Shown in pieces: positions 12,223 through 23,999 of a stretch of 64,000 nt of DNA; positions within the stretch are counted from its first letter, which is position 1; each line of letters opens with the position of its first letter. The position numbers and the translations under genes were made by a program. Below the pieces are notes generated by a model that was not told the DNA's origin, did not search any database, and worked only from the letters and a program-made list of their open reading frames with translations. The DNA is from Gigantopelta aegis (Eukaryota; Mollusca; Gastropoda; Neomphalida; Peltospiridae). The stretch lies in the NCBI RefSeq assembly GCF_016097555.1, contig NC_054712.1:41058926-41122925 (forward strand), read 5' to 3'.

Positions 12223-13985
12223 TCAGTGGTACAGAGCGTGTCCGTATCCCAGTCCTCGTCCTCCGAATCCAAATCCACGTCCTCCAAATCCAAGTCCACG
12301 TGCACCGAATCCAAGTCCACGGACGCCTAGTCCAAGTCCATGTGCTCCGAATCCGAGTCCGTGTCCGTGTCCAGCGAAACCAAGTCCAGCTCCGAGCCCG
12401 TGTCCGTGTCCAGCGAGACCAAGTCCTGCTCCGAGCCCGTGTCCGTGTCCAGCGAGACCAAGTCCACGGACGCCTAGTCCAAGTCCGTGTCCAGCGAAAC
12501 CAAGTCCAGCTCCGAGCCCGTGTCCAGCGAGACCAAGTCCAGCTCCGAGCCCGTGTCCGTGTCCAGCGAGACCAAATCCACGGACGCCTAGTCCAAGTCC
12601 GTGTCCAGCGAAACCAAGTCCAGCTCCGAGCCCATGTCCGTGTCCGTAACCGTATCCGCGTCCGTATCCTACAAAAGATAGGATTTTTTTTTAATGTTAA
12701 TTGATTGCAATCTATTTTGTTTCACGTATCGTAGCTGAAAAATGTAGAATAATATTTCCGTAAATATCGTATTCGTGTTTTTGTCGTTAGGTGAACGCAG
12801 TTTGGGACGTCGATGGTATAATTAATTTATAGTTATCGTTCATTTTGGCAGTGAGATCATATTTTGTTATTTATTTCAATAATTTTTAGAATCTGATTAT
12901 ATTTGCTTGATTTACCTAATTATACTGCACTCACCGTAACCATAGCCGGGGTATCCGTAACCATATCCGGCATGTCCGTAAACGGGGCCACCGTAGCCAG
13001 CGAGTCCGTGGACACCAGCGGCTCCATGGAGACCGCCGATTCCGTGGAGACCAGCGACTCCATGGTAACCAGCACCATGTCCGTAGTTGTAGGTGGGGTA
13101 CCAGGCGAGAGCAGTGCAGCACACAAGTGCGAATAGAACGGTGGACAGGGCGGTCTGCAAAGAAATAATTGATTTATAAACACGTACGAAACGAAAGAAA
13201 GTCATTATTTTCTTGACACCCCAGCTAGTTTTAAAATACGACTATTTTGATGTCTAATATTTGGTTATTTCGAATTTTGTTAAGTAGAGAGAACCATCAT
13301 CACCAGAAGACGGTGGAAGTGGATTGACCACGTGCTCCGAAAAGAAGACACATCTATCACCAGAACTGCAGTGCGCTGGACCCCTGAAGGGAAACGAAAG
13401 AGAGGACGTCCGAAAACAATATGGCGTCGAACAGTGGAAATAGAGATGAAGGAGACAGGACACAGTTGGGGCACCATCGAGAGATTGGCAAGGGATAGAC
13501 CGCCATGGAGGAACTTCGTCGCTGCCCTAAATGCCACTAGGCATGATAAGAAATGATGATGACGAAGAGAGAAAGAGGGGAACCCGATGCCGCCATGTGG
13601 GCTACTTCTAACGATAAAGTAGCAATATATATCCACTTTCCCACGGACTGTACATACCTAGCCCTTTAGTGGGACAATTGTGGGCACTGGTTGGGACAGG
13701 AAAATACCCGAGTCTATAGAGGACGATCGATCCTCAGACTCAGGTTTGAATCTAGGAATGGAATGGGTTAAATTTTAACCGTAATTTAAAATCCATATCG
13801 ATGTACATTTGAAAATATCCCTTGAACAACGTTAAATTAGAATTACAGAAGGAACAGTGCTAAAATCTAAAGATATGTATGTTGTTATTTTTGTTGTTAC
13901 TAAAGCGTGAATGTAGGGTAAACAGATAATTTAAAAACAACACTTAACATATTTCCAAAATTAAAAATAGAAAACTCACGTTCAT
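12223..13985 (-). CDS. Gene A: secreted Gly/His/Tyr-rich structural protein, 223 aa
   Basis: Three coding exons on the minus strand: 13985-13980 (Met-Asn), 13154-12935 and 12668-12223. Donors are GTGAGT and acceptors GCAG and GTAG; the pieces sum to 672 bases including TGA. Residues 1-19 ([19 protein letters not shown]) form a signal peptide, with cleavage expected before Trp20. The mature chain first has GLHG and GYG repeats, then [12 protein letters not shown] repeats mixed with GLGVRGLG, and ends [12 protein letters not shown]. It has no Cys, Lys, Asp or Glu after the signal. This composition fits an extracellular matrix or shell/periostracum-type protein; that role is inferred. Intron 1 carries a LINE 3' end and a SINE piece. 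A minus-strand TATA box lies at 14075-14068 and AATAAA at 12185-12180. I chose this start because the short exon and its GTCAACATGAAC context are identical in five other copies. Confidence 0.85.
13284..13566 (+). mobile_element. 3' end of a non-LTR retrotransposon (LINE)
   Basis: Encodes [17 protein letters not shown], then [20 protein letters not shown] and, near the end, [13 protein letters not shown]. This is the C-terminal tail that follows the reverse transcriptase in many invertebrate LINEs. It ends in a short GAT-rich tail (GATGATGAC), typical of a LINE 3' end. The upstream RT is absent (5' truncation). It lies in intron 1 of gene A, opposite to the gene. Confidence 0.8.
13577..13670 (-). 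repeat. SINE fragment in intron 1 of gene A
   Basis: GGGGAACCCGATGCCGCCAT and the sequence after it correspond to the reverse of the SINE body word CGACAGCGGGTTTCC. Confidence 0.55.
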
Positions 13986-14067
13986 TTTGACTGTTGTTAT
14001 ACTAGGATGACGGGATTCTGAAACTGTCAGCTGAAAACTGTGATGACCAGTGAAGACAGACGCACAC

Positions 14068-14075
14068 TATTTATA
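14068..14075 (-). promoter_or_regulatory. TATA box of gene A
   Basis: TATAAATA on the minus strand, followed about 30 bases downstream by the shared leader that begins near TCATCACAGTT. The same box at the same spacing precedes every intact copy. Confidence 0.75.
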
Positions 14076-14197
14076 CTATTTACATTCACACCGTCACGCC
14101 AAAGAGAACGATTATTGCTGAATAAAATCATCCTTGAAAGTTTTATAATCGGACTTTATTAGATATGACTCTTTGGGCAGGTGAACATTTAAAACAC

Positions 14198-14241
14198 GGT
14201 GATGTAATATCAGAGGTGAATCCTCGGACAAGACGAGAGGT
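14198..14241 (-). promoter_or_regulatory. Shortened upstream module of gene A
   Basis: Minus-strand copy of the module found upstream of D-G. It keeps ACCTCTCGTCTTGTCCGAGG at one end and ATTACATCACC at the other. About 29 bases between the two CCT words are missing, so the TAATTAGCATAT core is gone. Confidence 0.6.
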
Positions 14242-14611
14242 TACACATGGGTATTTTATCATTTATTCATCATAAAGTTTTCTAACCTTAAAACTACACT
14301 TGTGTGGACCTTTGTACTCAAATGCTCCAATAGTTTAAACTTTATTATCATATATGCAGTTGAATGAACACTGATCGAAGCATTTTTATTTATTTGTTTG
14401 CTTTCTGTGGCATTTGTCTTGGAGGTATACATCCTGTAAGTTATTGTTATTGTTAGTTTTGTTATTGTTGTTGTTGTTGTTGTTATAGTTGTTTTTACTG
14501 ATCTTTTTTTTAATTTTTTAAATTTTTTTTATTGCTTTTATATGTTCATTATTGTTATCATTTTTTATTGCCATCGTCCCAGGCAACACTAGACGTGTAG
14601 GGCGATATTAA

Positions 14612-14986
14612 AGGGACATTCCTGAGTTTGCTGCAATTTTTAAGATGTTATTGACGAACAGAGATTTTTTAACGATTGTAATTACATATCAAATATATTT
14701 TTCTGTATAAAATATTAGTGGCTGTATATTAAACGTGTTTCTGATCGTTCTACATTTTATATTAGGTTAAATTTCATTTCATTTTCTAAAATATATGTTT
14801 TTCGAAATTATTTGAAGACAAAATCCAGTTTGGGCTTCTTACAAATATTAAGACGACCAGAAACACATTGAATATACAGACACTGGTATTCTAAACAAGA
14901 AAATATATTTAATATGTAAGTTTAATCATAGAAATATTTAATTTTTCGGAAACATCTTATAATGCAGCAAACTCAGGAATGTCCCT
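14612..14986. mobile_element. TTAA-target MITE (family 1), complete
   Basis: 375 bp between TTAA at 14608-14611 and 14987-14990; inverted ends AGGGACATTCCTGAGTTTGC. Orientation is reversed relative to the copy at 8409. Confidence 0.85.
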
Positions 14987-14990
14987 TTAA

Positions 14991-15485
14991 AGTCTATATC
15001 GGATAACCCAGTGATCTTCACAGGACATTTGTGTTATTAGTTCTAATATATTTCTGTTGAATATATAAAACATAGTTTTCTGGTCATAAATGTTGAAGAG
15101 TAAGATGACAGACAACAAAATGACAACTATAACAAGCGTTTATAAAACTGACACCCAAGCCTTATGACGAACATTAGTTAATGTTATAAACGTTAGATGT
15201 GTTATGGCACACCACACAAATAAAATGACTACAGCATAATTATATGTATGACATGATCCAAGATGGCCACCAAGAAAAAGTACTGACAATGAAAGTGAAT
15301 GTATTTTTCAAAAGGTGTAGTAGTTATTTTATTTGTACAATACTCTCTGTTGATTTATTTATTGCATGAAATTCTTTCTAGGAATCATTTAACATTATAT
15401 AAATCTTTACTGAAAGGTTAATTAGCAATAGCAATAAAGTGAAATCCAACGTTTTATGAAGAAAAAAAACCGGAAGCAATATCAA
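14991..15485. other. Spacer, nothing recognised
   Basis: No supported gene or repeat. Confidence 0.4.
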
Positions 15486-15875
15486 AGAAAGAAAGAAATG
15501 TTTTATTTAACGACGCACTCAACACATTTTATTTACGGTTATATGGCGTCAGACATATGGTTAAGGACCACACAGATTTGGAGAGGAAACCCGCTGTCGC
15601 CACATAGGCTACTCTTTTACGACAGGCAGCAAGGGATCTTTTATTTGCGCTTCCCACAGGCAGGATAGCACAAACCATGGCCTTTGTTGAACCAGTTATG
15701 GATCACTGGTCGGTGCAAGTGGTTTACACCTACCCATTGAGCCTTGCGGAGCGATCACTCAGGGTTTGGAGTCGGTATCTGGATTTAAAAAAACCATGCC
15801 TCGACTGGGATCCGAACCCAGTACCTACCAGCCTGTAGACCGATGGCTAACCACGACGCCACCGAGGCCGGTGGA
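15486..15875 (-). repeat. tRNA-derived SINE, minus strand, nearly full length
   Basis: Head at the right (ACCACGACGCCACCGAGG, B-box complement GGATCCGAACCCAGTACC), body with the complement of AAAGGCCATGG, tail at the left (ATTTAACGACGCACTCAAC). It joins the second-family head to a first-family tail. Confidence 0.8.
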
Positions 15876-15961
15876 AGCAACATCACGTAGCTTTGCAATC
15901 GTAACCAAATGGGAAGTATTCACACAGCCTCAAATTACGCAGTTAAGAGGTTTGAGCGAGA

Positions 15962-16483
15962 CGTAGCGCAGTGGTAAATGCTCGCCTGAGATCGATTCCC
16001 GTCGATGGCCCATTGAGCTACTTCGCGTTCCAACCACTAAACTACGACTGGTATATCAAAGGCCGTGATATGCGCTATCGTGTCTGTGGGAAATGCACAT
16101 AAAATATCCTTTGCTGCTAATGGAAAAACGTAGTAGCGGGTTTTCATTCAAAGACTATATTATATGTCAAAATTTACCAAATGTTTGATATCCAATAGCC
16201 GATGATTAATAAATCAATATGAACTGATTGGGGTTTTCTCGTTCCAACCAGTGCACCACAACTGATCAAAGGCCGTGGTATGATGTGCTTTTCTGTCTGT
16301 GGGAAAGTGCATATGAAAGATCCCTTGCTGCTAATTGAAAAATGTAATGGTTTTCCTCTAATGACTAGGAGTCAAAATTACCAAATGTTTGACATCAATA
16401 GCCGATGATTAATCAATGTGGTGTCGATAAACAAAACAAACTTTTAAATCAATATGCTCTAGTGGTGTCGTTAAATAAAACAA
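15962..16483 (+). repeat. SINE with a second SINE inserted in its tail
   Basis: Host SINE 15962-16221 resumes at 16457-16483 (CTCTAGTGGTGTCGTTAAAT). The guest, 16222-16444, lacks a tRNA head. A 12-bp direct repeat TAAATCAATATG brackets it (16210-16221 and 16445-16456). Confidence 0.8.
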
Positions 16484-16832
16484 AGTATACTTTGTTAAGA
16501 GGTCTGATCATGTTAACCTTGCATTCTGATGTTGTTCACCCACACCAGCCCGTCTCACTGCTGAAGGTGACGGAGATCCGGAATGGGTATAACAGATTCC
16601 ACCCAAACCATTGTATGTTAATGAGTCTGTGTTACATCATACGTACAAATATCACTTCCGCGTTGGGTAGAGGGACCACTGCAACCAATAGTTTTATTGC
16701 CCTTCCATAACCACACTGCCTTTTACCAAATAAAACATCTTGTCCTTTATCAATGCTATCAACTATTATGTCATACACTTTGAAACGAATCATCTAAACC
16801 CTTCCGCTTTGTTTTCAGTAACCATCAAGGTG

Positions 16833-17010
16833 CGGGACGTAGCCCACTGGTAGAGCTCCCGCTGGTCTGGGATCGATACCCGTCAGAGGGAAAATTGGGC
16901 TATGTTTCGTTCCATCCAGTGTACCATGACTGGTATATCAAAGACCGTGGTAAGTGCTAACCTGTCTGTGGGATGGTATATATAAACGATCCCTTGCTAC
17001 TAATGGTAAA

Positions 17011-17100
<90 letters not shown>
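16833..17100 (+). repeat. SINE ending in (AT)n(GT)n
   Basis: Head GACGTAGCCCACTGG, body to about 17012, then (AT)n to 17069 and (TG)n to 17100. Confidence 0.75.
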
Positions 17101-17102
<2 letters not shown>

Positions 17103-17428
17103 CTTTTCAGTAACCATCTTTTCTCAATCCGTCGAAGATTGACAGCAAGTTTCTTTGATATTCGTACCATATGATGCAATATATGCCAGTTGAGTGTGCA
17201 AAACCAGCACATTGTGACAACAACCCTGTGATACCACGTGTTTCCATTGTTCACGTCATAGGCTTTCCAACAAATGTCCAATCGGTACATGGATGTTTGG
17301 CATGTGAAATAAAAAACCAAGAGAATAATGGCGTCTCTCATTAACGCCACAATAATGCATGTATGGGAATCAGATGTCTTTCAGCAGTGCCTTGGTTCGT
17401 ATTTGGCCTTTAATTATTCATCGTTCAG

Positions 17429-17716
17429 GGCAGGACGTAGCCCAGTGGCGAAGCGCCTGATGCGCAGTCGCTGTAGGATCGACTCCAGTCTGTGGACCCA
17501 TTGGGCTAATTTTCGTTCCAACCAGTGCACCGCGGTATATCAAAGGTCGTGGCGTGTGCTATCCTGTATATGGGTTAGTGCCTTTTAAAGGTCCCTTGCT
17601 AATAAGTGCAAAATATAGCAGTTTCCTCTCTAAGACTATACGTTACAATTACAAAATGTTTGACATCCAATGACAGATGATTAATAAATAAATGTGTTCT
17701 AGTGGTATCGTTGATC
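17429..17716 (+). repeat. tRNA-derived SINE
   Basis: Head GGACGTAGCCCAGTGGCG with GATGCGCAGTCGC, tail CAGATGATTAATAAATAAAT and TAGTGGTATCGTTGAT. Confidence 0.75.
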
Positions 17717-17767
17717 ATTCATCCTAGTGCTATTACTAGGCACCGCCCCTTATTCATTGGGATCACC

Positions 17768-18292
17768 CCATCTATTGACACTGAAAAACATTGGGCACCA
17801 AGTCTAACCAACAATACATCCAATGACACTGAGAAACATTGGGCACCATGTCTAATTAACAATACATCCATTGACACTGAAAAACATTGGGCACCAAGTC
17901 TAACCAACAATACATCCAATGACACTGAGAAACATTGGGCACCATGTCTAATTAACAATACATCCATTGACACTGAAAAACATTGGGCACCAAGTCTAAC
18001 CAACAATACATCCAATGACACTGAGAAACATTGGGCACCAAGTCTAACCAACAATACATCCATTGACACTGAAAAACATTGGGCACCAAGTCTAACCAAC
18101 AATACATCCAATGACACTGAGAAACATTGGGCACCAAGTCTAACCAACAATACATCCATTGACACTGAGAAACATTGGGCACCAAGTCTAACCAACAATA
18201 CATCCAATGACACTGAGAAACATTGGGCACCATGTCTAACCAACAATACATCCAATGACACTGAGAAAAATTGGGCACCATGTCTAATTAAC
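17768..18292 (+). repeat. 48-bp minisatellite, ~11 units
   Basis: Units encode (I/N)DTEKHWAPSLTNNTS if read in one frame. ATTGACACTGAAAA and AATGACACTGAGAA versions alternate, giving 96-bp dimers. It is open in more than one frame on both strands, which follows from the repeat and does not prove coding. No start context, signal or splice site supports a gene. Confidence 0.85.
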
Positions 18293-18299
18293 GTTGTTC

Positions 18300-19132
18300 C
18301 TTCACACGTTTGAATGTCTGTAATTTGTGCAATTTATTTCTTTAGTTTAATTTGTGGAACACATATAGTAACAATCAAACACAAATTGGCGGTACATTTC
18401 TCCAACACTTTGCTCTCTTCGTGTCTCACTACACAGTTCACTTCTGGGTGAGAGTTGATTCTTCATGACCCGCTAGAGTTGCCAATTGCGACATATATTA
18501 TACGAATTCACTTCTAGCCAAGGGGTGGGGGCATTTTCAATGGAAAGCCTTCCAGCTAGATTTTGCTCATGTCATTTTATAATATTACGCATTTACGTTT
18601 TGGAACACAAGCGTAGGGCGAAACAGATGACAATAGTGAATCGGTTCCTGCATTACTTGTACGTACCGACGAAAGCCAGATGCAGTCATACAGCAAAGAC
18701 AGCGAGACGTAAATGGTTTCATATGTCATATAATTATGTTCGTTTATTAATAATCGTAAATTGAAGTTGGACAATTTAACATCGATTCCAATGAAAGATG
18801 CCAAATGTGTAGTGACGTCATAAGTTAGACATACCTATCCCAACAATACAAGTTTAACTGACGAAAATGACAGCTTACTAATGTGGCATCATTATAAATG
18901 GCTCCAGTATATGTTCGATTTGGTTGTTAGTCAAGCTTATGAGCCCTCTCTGGGTAAATGTTAAGATTGTCTCAGAAATACGTAGAATCCATCTATAACA
19001 GCATTTACGTTTTGTTTTTTCTAAATTCATTACATAGTGTTATGATATCCCAGATGATTATAACTTTCTGGTATGATAGTCGAGGTATTTTATTACAAAG
19101 GTATTACACACAGGGTTTTTATAATGCAGTGA
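18300..19132. other. Unidentified spacer with one arm of an inverted repeat
   Basis: 18418-18700 matches 23390-23675 in reverse (CTCACTACACAGTTCACTTC and its complement). No gene supported. Confidence 0.5.
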
Positions 19133-19783
19133 TAAAATACACCATATATATAGTGGTATGAAACGACAGATACTAGTATGTATACTATAGTGGTATGGTA
19201 CACCAGATATGTATAATATAGTGGTGTGATTCACCAGATACTAATATTTATAATATAGTGGTATGATAAGCCAGATAAGTATAATATAGTCGTATGATAC
19301 ACCTGATATTTATAATATAGAGGTATGATAAACCAGGAATTTATAATATAGTGGCATGATACACTAGGTATTTATATTATAGTGGTGTGACACACCAGAT
19401 ATTTACAATATATAGGTACAATACAAAATATATTTATAATATAGTGATATGATACACCAGATATTTATAATATATTGTTATGATACACCAGTTATTTATA
19501 ATATAGTGGTATGATACACCAGGTATTTATAATATAGTGGTATGATACACCAGGTATTTATAATATAGGTACGATACAAAATATATTTATAATATAGTGA
19601 TATGATACACCAGGTATGTATAATATAGTGGTATGATACACCAGATATATGTAATACAGTGGTATGATATTCTGGGTATTTATAATAAAGTGGTATTATA
19701 CACTAGGTATTTACATATAGTGGTATTTATATATAGTGGTATGATACATTGATTATTTATAATATAGTGGTATGATACACCAG
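19133..19783. repeat. ~31-bp minisatellite (array 1)
   Basis: About 20 units of TATTTATAATATAGTGGTAT-GATACACCAGG with many point changes. It fuses directly to the broken exon 3 of gene B. The same array recurs at 26309-27085. Confidence 0.85.
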
Positions 19784-19999
19784 GTATCCGAATCCAAATC
19801 CACGTCCTCCAAAGCCAAGTCCACGTGCGCCGAATCCATGTCCACGGACGCCTAGTCCAAGTCCATGTGCTCCGAATCCGAGTCCGAGTCCGTGTCCGTG
19901 TCCAGCGAAACCAAGTCCAGCTCCGAGCCCGTGTCCGTGTCCGTATCCGTGTCCGTATCCTGTGACAATATACGTGTATATTATAATGTATATAACACT

Positions 20000-20744
20000 C
20001 GTGACAGTGAAATTAAACGGGTAGGCGAATTGGAAACAATCTGTACGAATATTGTGGTAATAAATTCTCTTTTATTGAATTGCATCATTGTCAGCATAAT
20101 TTAAATCAGATGTTTTAATAAATAGTTCGGCATTCCGCCAAAACTATTTGTTAATTTTAGTATTGAATTGTAAACATTATACGATGTTTACATGAACATT
20201 ACAATGAAATAATTTACCTTTCTAGGGTACAACGACGTTATTGGAGGAACTGTAGCGAATGACTGGTAGAAGTGAATACTCACTGCCGACAATCGGCTTA
20301 TCATTCTGTGGATTTCATAGATTTCATGAGATTTGTAATGACGTCATAAAATAGGAATCAGTTGTACTGAACGCGAGGTTTGTTACCCGGTGTACAAGCA
20401 CATTACATTTCCCATACTCCCGAGTTATTTATGAAACCATGATGTCTGGGGTCGATTAAATTGTTGTTATGTATCAATACCAAACAGAAATACGACTACA
20501 GTTTTAATAACCTCGTGGGTTTTCGTTGTCAAAGGGTGTTGTCAAGTTAAAGTTTAATCAGTGGCCATTTTTATAAATGACATCGCATTATGTCACCAGA
20601 CAATGCGGAAGCGTCACCTAGATGGCCACATTCCAGCTGCAGGAATCACTAATGACGACTAACATGAATAATCGATTCTAGGTCTCACTACATAGGTGTA
20701 ATCTGTCATTGAAACCCATGTTAAATAATTCAACTTCAAATGAA
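20000..20744. other. Intron/spacer of gene B relic
   Basis: No recognisable element. Confidence 0.4.
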
Positions 20745-21215
20745 AATTGCCTATAGGGTGTATACTACCAAATCAAATCCCATAGACGACAATAGTAACA
20801 TATGTGGCTAAAACTCCTACCTGCAACGTATCAACCGACATAAACGCCACGGATATAAATACTACCACCCCTTATACACTTAAAGTGAATCAGAAAAAAA
20901 TGGGGGTCAAGCTGCTCGTTTCTGAGATAACGTGTAGCGTCTATGACTACCCTAGTTTCGCACAAAATTCGAGTACTTTTTTTTACAGGTACCCCATACA
21001 TGTTTCAAGCCCAAGGCTACTTGACACATTGGTACTAGATGAAATAAAATTGCACATTTTTTTTTACCCAGATGAAACTATTATTTTTTACAACCAACAC
21101 ACTCACATTTATAACCAATCACAGGACTTGTGGTGTTCACTTCTCTATCAAAAGTTGGGTGCACCTCGAACTTTGACCCAGCCGGAAGTTATTTGGTTTA
21201 GTACTACCTATACTG
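20745..21215 (+). mobile_element. ~450-bp short interspersed element, copy 2
   Basis: Starts CCTATAGGGTGTATACTACC and ends GGTTTAGTACTACCTATA. Near-identical to copy 3 at 22822-23282 apart from small indels, and inverted relative to copy 1. An open frame across it is not conserved between copies. Confidence 0.65.
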
Positions 21216-22821
21216 ATAACAGACATTTTTCAAAAAGTGTCCAGCTATGTGTCTTTATGACAACCAGGATCTGGTGTATTCTGACATAAACTGACAACCT
21301 CACTGAAACTGTTGTTTCTACAGTGCAACCTAATATAATGTACACATCAAAAAGCATATATATTGCATATAGGTTTGTACAAATGCAATATGTCACATTA
21401 AACAACAAAATGTTTTAAAATAAAACTCCTGAAGATATTTACTTTCAGTTGGGTGTGTGTACTCAGGTATATATGTAGAGACAACAAAGATAGTCAGAGT
21501 ACCTCTACCCCTTTAAAGAATTCCATTAAAACACATGCACTTGATTGACCCCTAGATTATGAAGACCTTAACAGGCACATCAAAGAAATATCAGTATTAA
21601 AAAAATACACTGTCTGAGGAAGGAAACACAAACATGACTGTACCTGTATGAAGTAATGACTTAATGTCCTGAACATTAGTGTTGGGAGGAAATCCTGTAT
21701 GCTGGGTGTGGGTGTCTTCAAGTTACCAGGTGTGGGAATTTCAAATCCATCGGCCATGCTGATTTTCATAATGAGCCATCAAAACTATTGGCAGCCACCA
21801 ATATTCCTGACTATATTTTATTTATAGCCTACTGTAGTTGGAGGTTTTAATAGTTGTGATATCTGGAATAATCATGCAGCTTTAACACATTTATTTTTGA
21901 TTAATTACTGAAAAAAACTATTTTTAAATGACAAAATTACCCGAACATCTATTTTCTTGCATTATTTTTTAATCCGGATGAATACAATATGTACATTAGA
22001 TGTATTCCTACAATCTGTAATCCAGCATTTTATTTAGCTAGTAACATTAGGTAATACAGCTTTAACAATAAAATAAATTATCAACTTAATCCAAGGCAGA
22101 TAATCAAATCTGAAAAAATTGGTTCTGAATCTAGTATAAACTCAAAATGCTTTTCATGAGAGCTAACTAAGTGATTATTAAAAAAAAAAAAATATCTGGA
22201 GATTTTTTTTATATGTTTAACAACCTTATTGTTATGTACAAATAAGAACAGAAGGCACAATAGTGACAACAAATTTAATTATGTTTTTGGTAAAGCTTTT
22301 CTTAAAATTTACTTTAAATTTTGCATAAAACTACAAATTTGTCTAAAATATAACTTAGCACCCAATAAATATGTCAAAATGACAATAAAAATCAACTTCT
22401 TTACAAATTTGAGTTTTTCATAATTTCATACATAAAAAATTAACAATGTTAATGGAAACTAAAGACATTAACCCACTATTGGCACATGCTATTTTTAATA
22501 TAAAAATAAATTGCTATTAAAATCTTAGTTCAGGTTGCCTATATATAATACCATATTTAAGAGCAGTTGTATGTGCAAAGTCAAATACCATGTAAAAAGA
22601 AATTATTGAAATCGTTACAGTATGAATTATAGGCCAAAACCAACTTTTCTTCAGTGCTAACTTTGATTCAAACTCCATTCAGAGCCATGTACAGAGATTA
22701 TTGTCAAGGTCAAGGTCATTGTGAACTTGCATGATCGAGTGATGGCTAATTAATCCACCAGTATAGTTTAATTAAATAAAATGACAAAATCATAATATTT
22801 TTTATTATGCACTGAATATGT
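21216..22821. other. AT-rich spacer, nothing recognised
   Basis: No ORF with a recognisable domain and no clear repeat. It lies between two direct copies of the 460-bp element. Confidence 0.4.
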
Positions 22822-23282
22822 GCTATAGGGTGTATACTACCAAATCAAATCCCATAGACGACAATAGTAACATATGTGGCTAAAACTCCTACCTGCAACG
22901 TATCAACCGACATAAACGCCACGGATATAAATACTACCACCCCTTACACTTAAAGTGAATCAGAAACAAATGGGGGTCAAGCTGCTCGTTTCTGAGATAA
23001 CGGGTAGCGTCTATGACTACCCTAGTTTCGCACAAAATTCGAGTACTTTTTTTACAGGTACCCCATACATGTTTCAAGCCCAAGGCTACTTGACACATTG
23101 GTACTAGATGAAATAAAATTGCACATTTTTTTTACCCAGATGAAACTATTATTTTTTACAACCAACACACTCACATTTATAACCAATCACAGGACTTGTG
23201 GTGTTCACTTCTCTATCAAAAGTTGGGTGCACCTCGAACTTTGACCCAGCCGGAAGTTATTTGGTTTAGTACTATCTATAGA
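22822..23282 (+). mobile_element. ~450-bp short interspersed element, copy 3
   Basis: Same sequence as copy 2, ending GTACTATCTATAG. Here both ends show CTATAG. Confidence 0.65.
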
Positions 23283-23389
23283 ACGGGTTCTCGTTGGCAC
23301 TAACAACATACATCATTGCGAACTTACATTATATAAGCATTTGTTTTCACTCCAAAATTAAGAACATTTCCGTTTCAGTTTTGTGCTAT

Positions 23390-23675
23390 ATGACAGCATC
23401 TGGCTGTAGTACCGGTCCGAACAGATGGTTCACTCTAGCTGTCTCTCGCGCTATACACCCATGTCCCAAAAGGTCAATGCACAATATTACAAAATAACAT
23501 GGGCAAAATACAGCCAGGTGGTTTACAAATTTACAATCATTTTGTTTTAATTCTTCCCCAGTTCCTAGAAGTGAATATGTGAACCATAGCATGTGTCACA
23601 ATTAGGAACTATAGTGGACCGTGATAACTGAACTCTCACCCGGAAGTGAACTGTGTAGTGAGACCCTAAATGTTA
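23390..23675 (-). repeat. Second arm of the 18.4-kb inverted repeat
   Basis: Reverse complement of 18418-18700 with moderate divergence (ACCCGGAAGTGAACTGTGTAG here). The function is unknown. Confidence 0.6.
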
Positions 23676-23999
23676 AATAATCATCACATCCTCCAAGTGT
23701 GTTTCCTCGATATAACTTCACCCACTACTGTCTTTATCATACAACAGTAATTAGATATATTGAACTCACCGTAACCATAGCCTGGGTATCCGTAACCATA
23801 TCCAGCATGTCCGTAAACGGGGCCACCATAGCCAGCGAGTCCGTGCAGACCAGCGGCTCCATGGAGATCGCCGATTCCGTGGAGACCAGCGGCTCCATGG
23901 TAATCAGCACCATGTCCGTAGTTGTAGGTGGGGTACCAGGCGAGAGCAGTGCAGCACACAAGTGCGAACAGAACGGTGGACAGGGCGGTCTAGAAACAT

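Larger units (their letters stand above)
19787..23989 (-). pseudogene. Gene B: relic of the Gly-rich family (exons 2 and 3 only)
   Basis: Exon 2 (23989-23770) is complete, 220 bp, with TCTAG acceptor and GTGAGT donor, and encodes the usual signal-peptide remainder and GLHG/GYG segment. Exon 3 survives only as its 5' part (19959-19787): the acceptor and first repeats are present, but the C-terminal end and stop are replaced by a 31-bp minisatellite. I found no Met-Asn exon, TATA box or upstream module in the next kilobase beyond exon 2. The 3.8-kb gap between the exons holds two direct copies of a 460-bp repeat. It is best read as a pseudogene; an exon 1 farther upstream is unlikely but not excluded. 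Confidence 0.7.

Noticed and set aside
12223-13985. Assignment to shematrin or another named shell-protein family
   Set aside because: The signal and C-terminal motifs do not match those I recall for shematrins (no Arg/Lys/Tyr terminal tail), so no symbol is given.
15486-15875. True tRNA genes at SINE heads (also 5561, 7608, 48644, 56588)
   Set aside because: The A/B-box-like parts are followed by SINE bodies and tails, and no acceptor-stem pairing or discriminator is evident.
20804-21289. 161-codon frame as a gene
   Set aside because: It runs over a repeated 460-bp element, and the frame is broken in the near-identical copy at 22822-23282.
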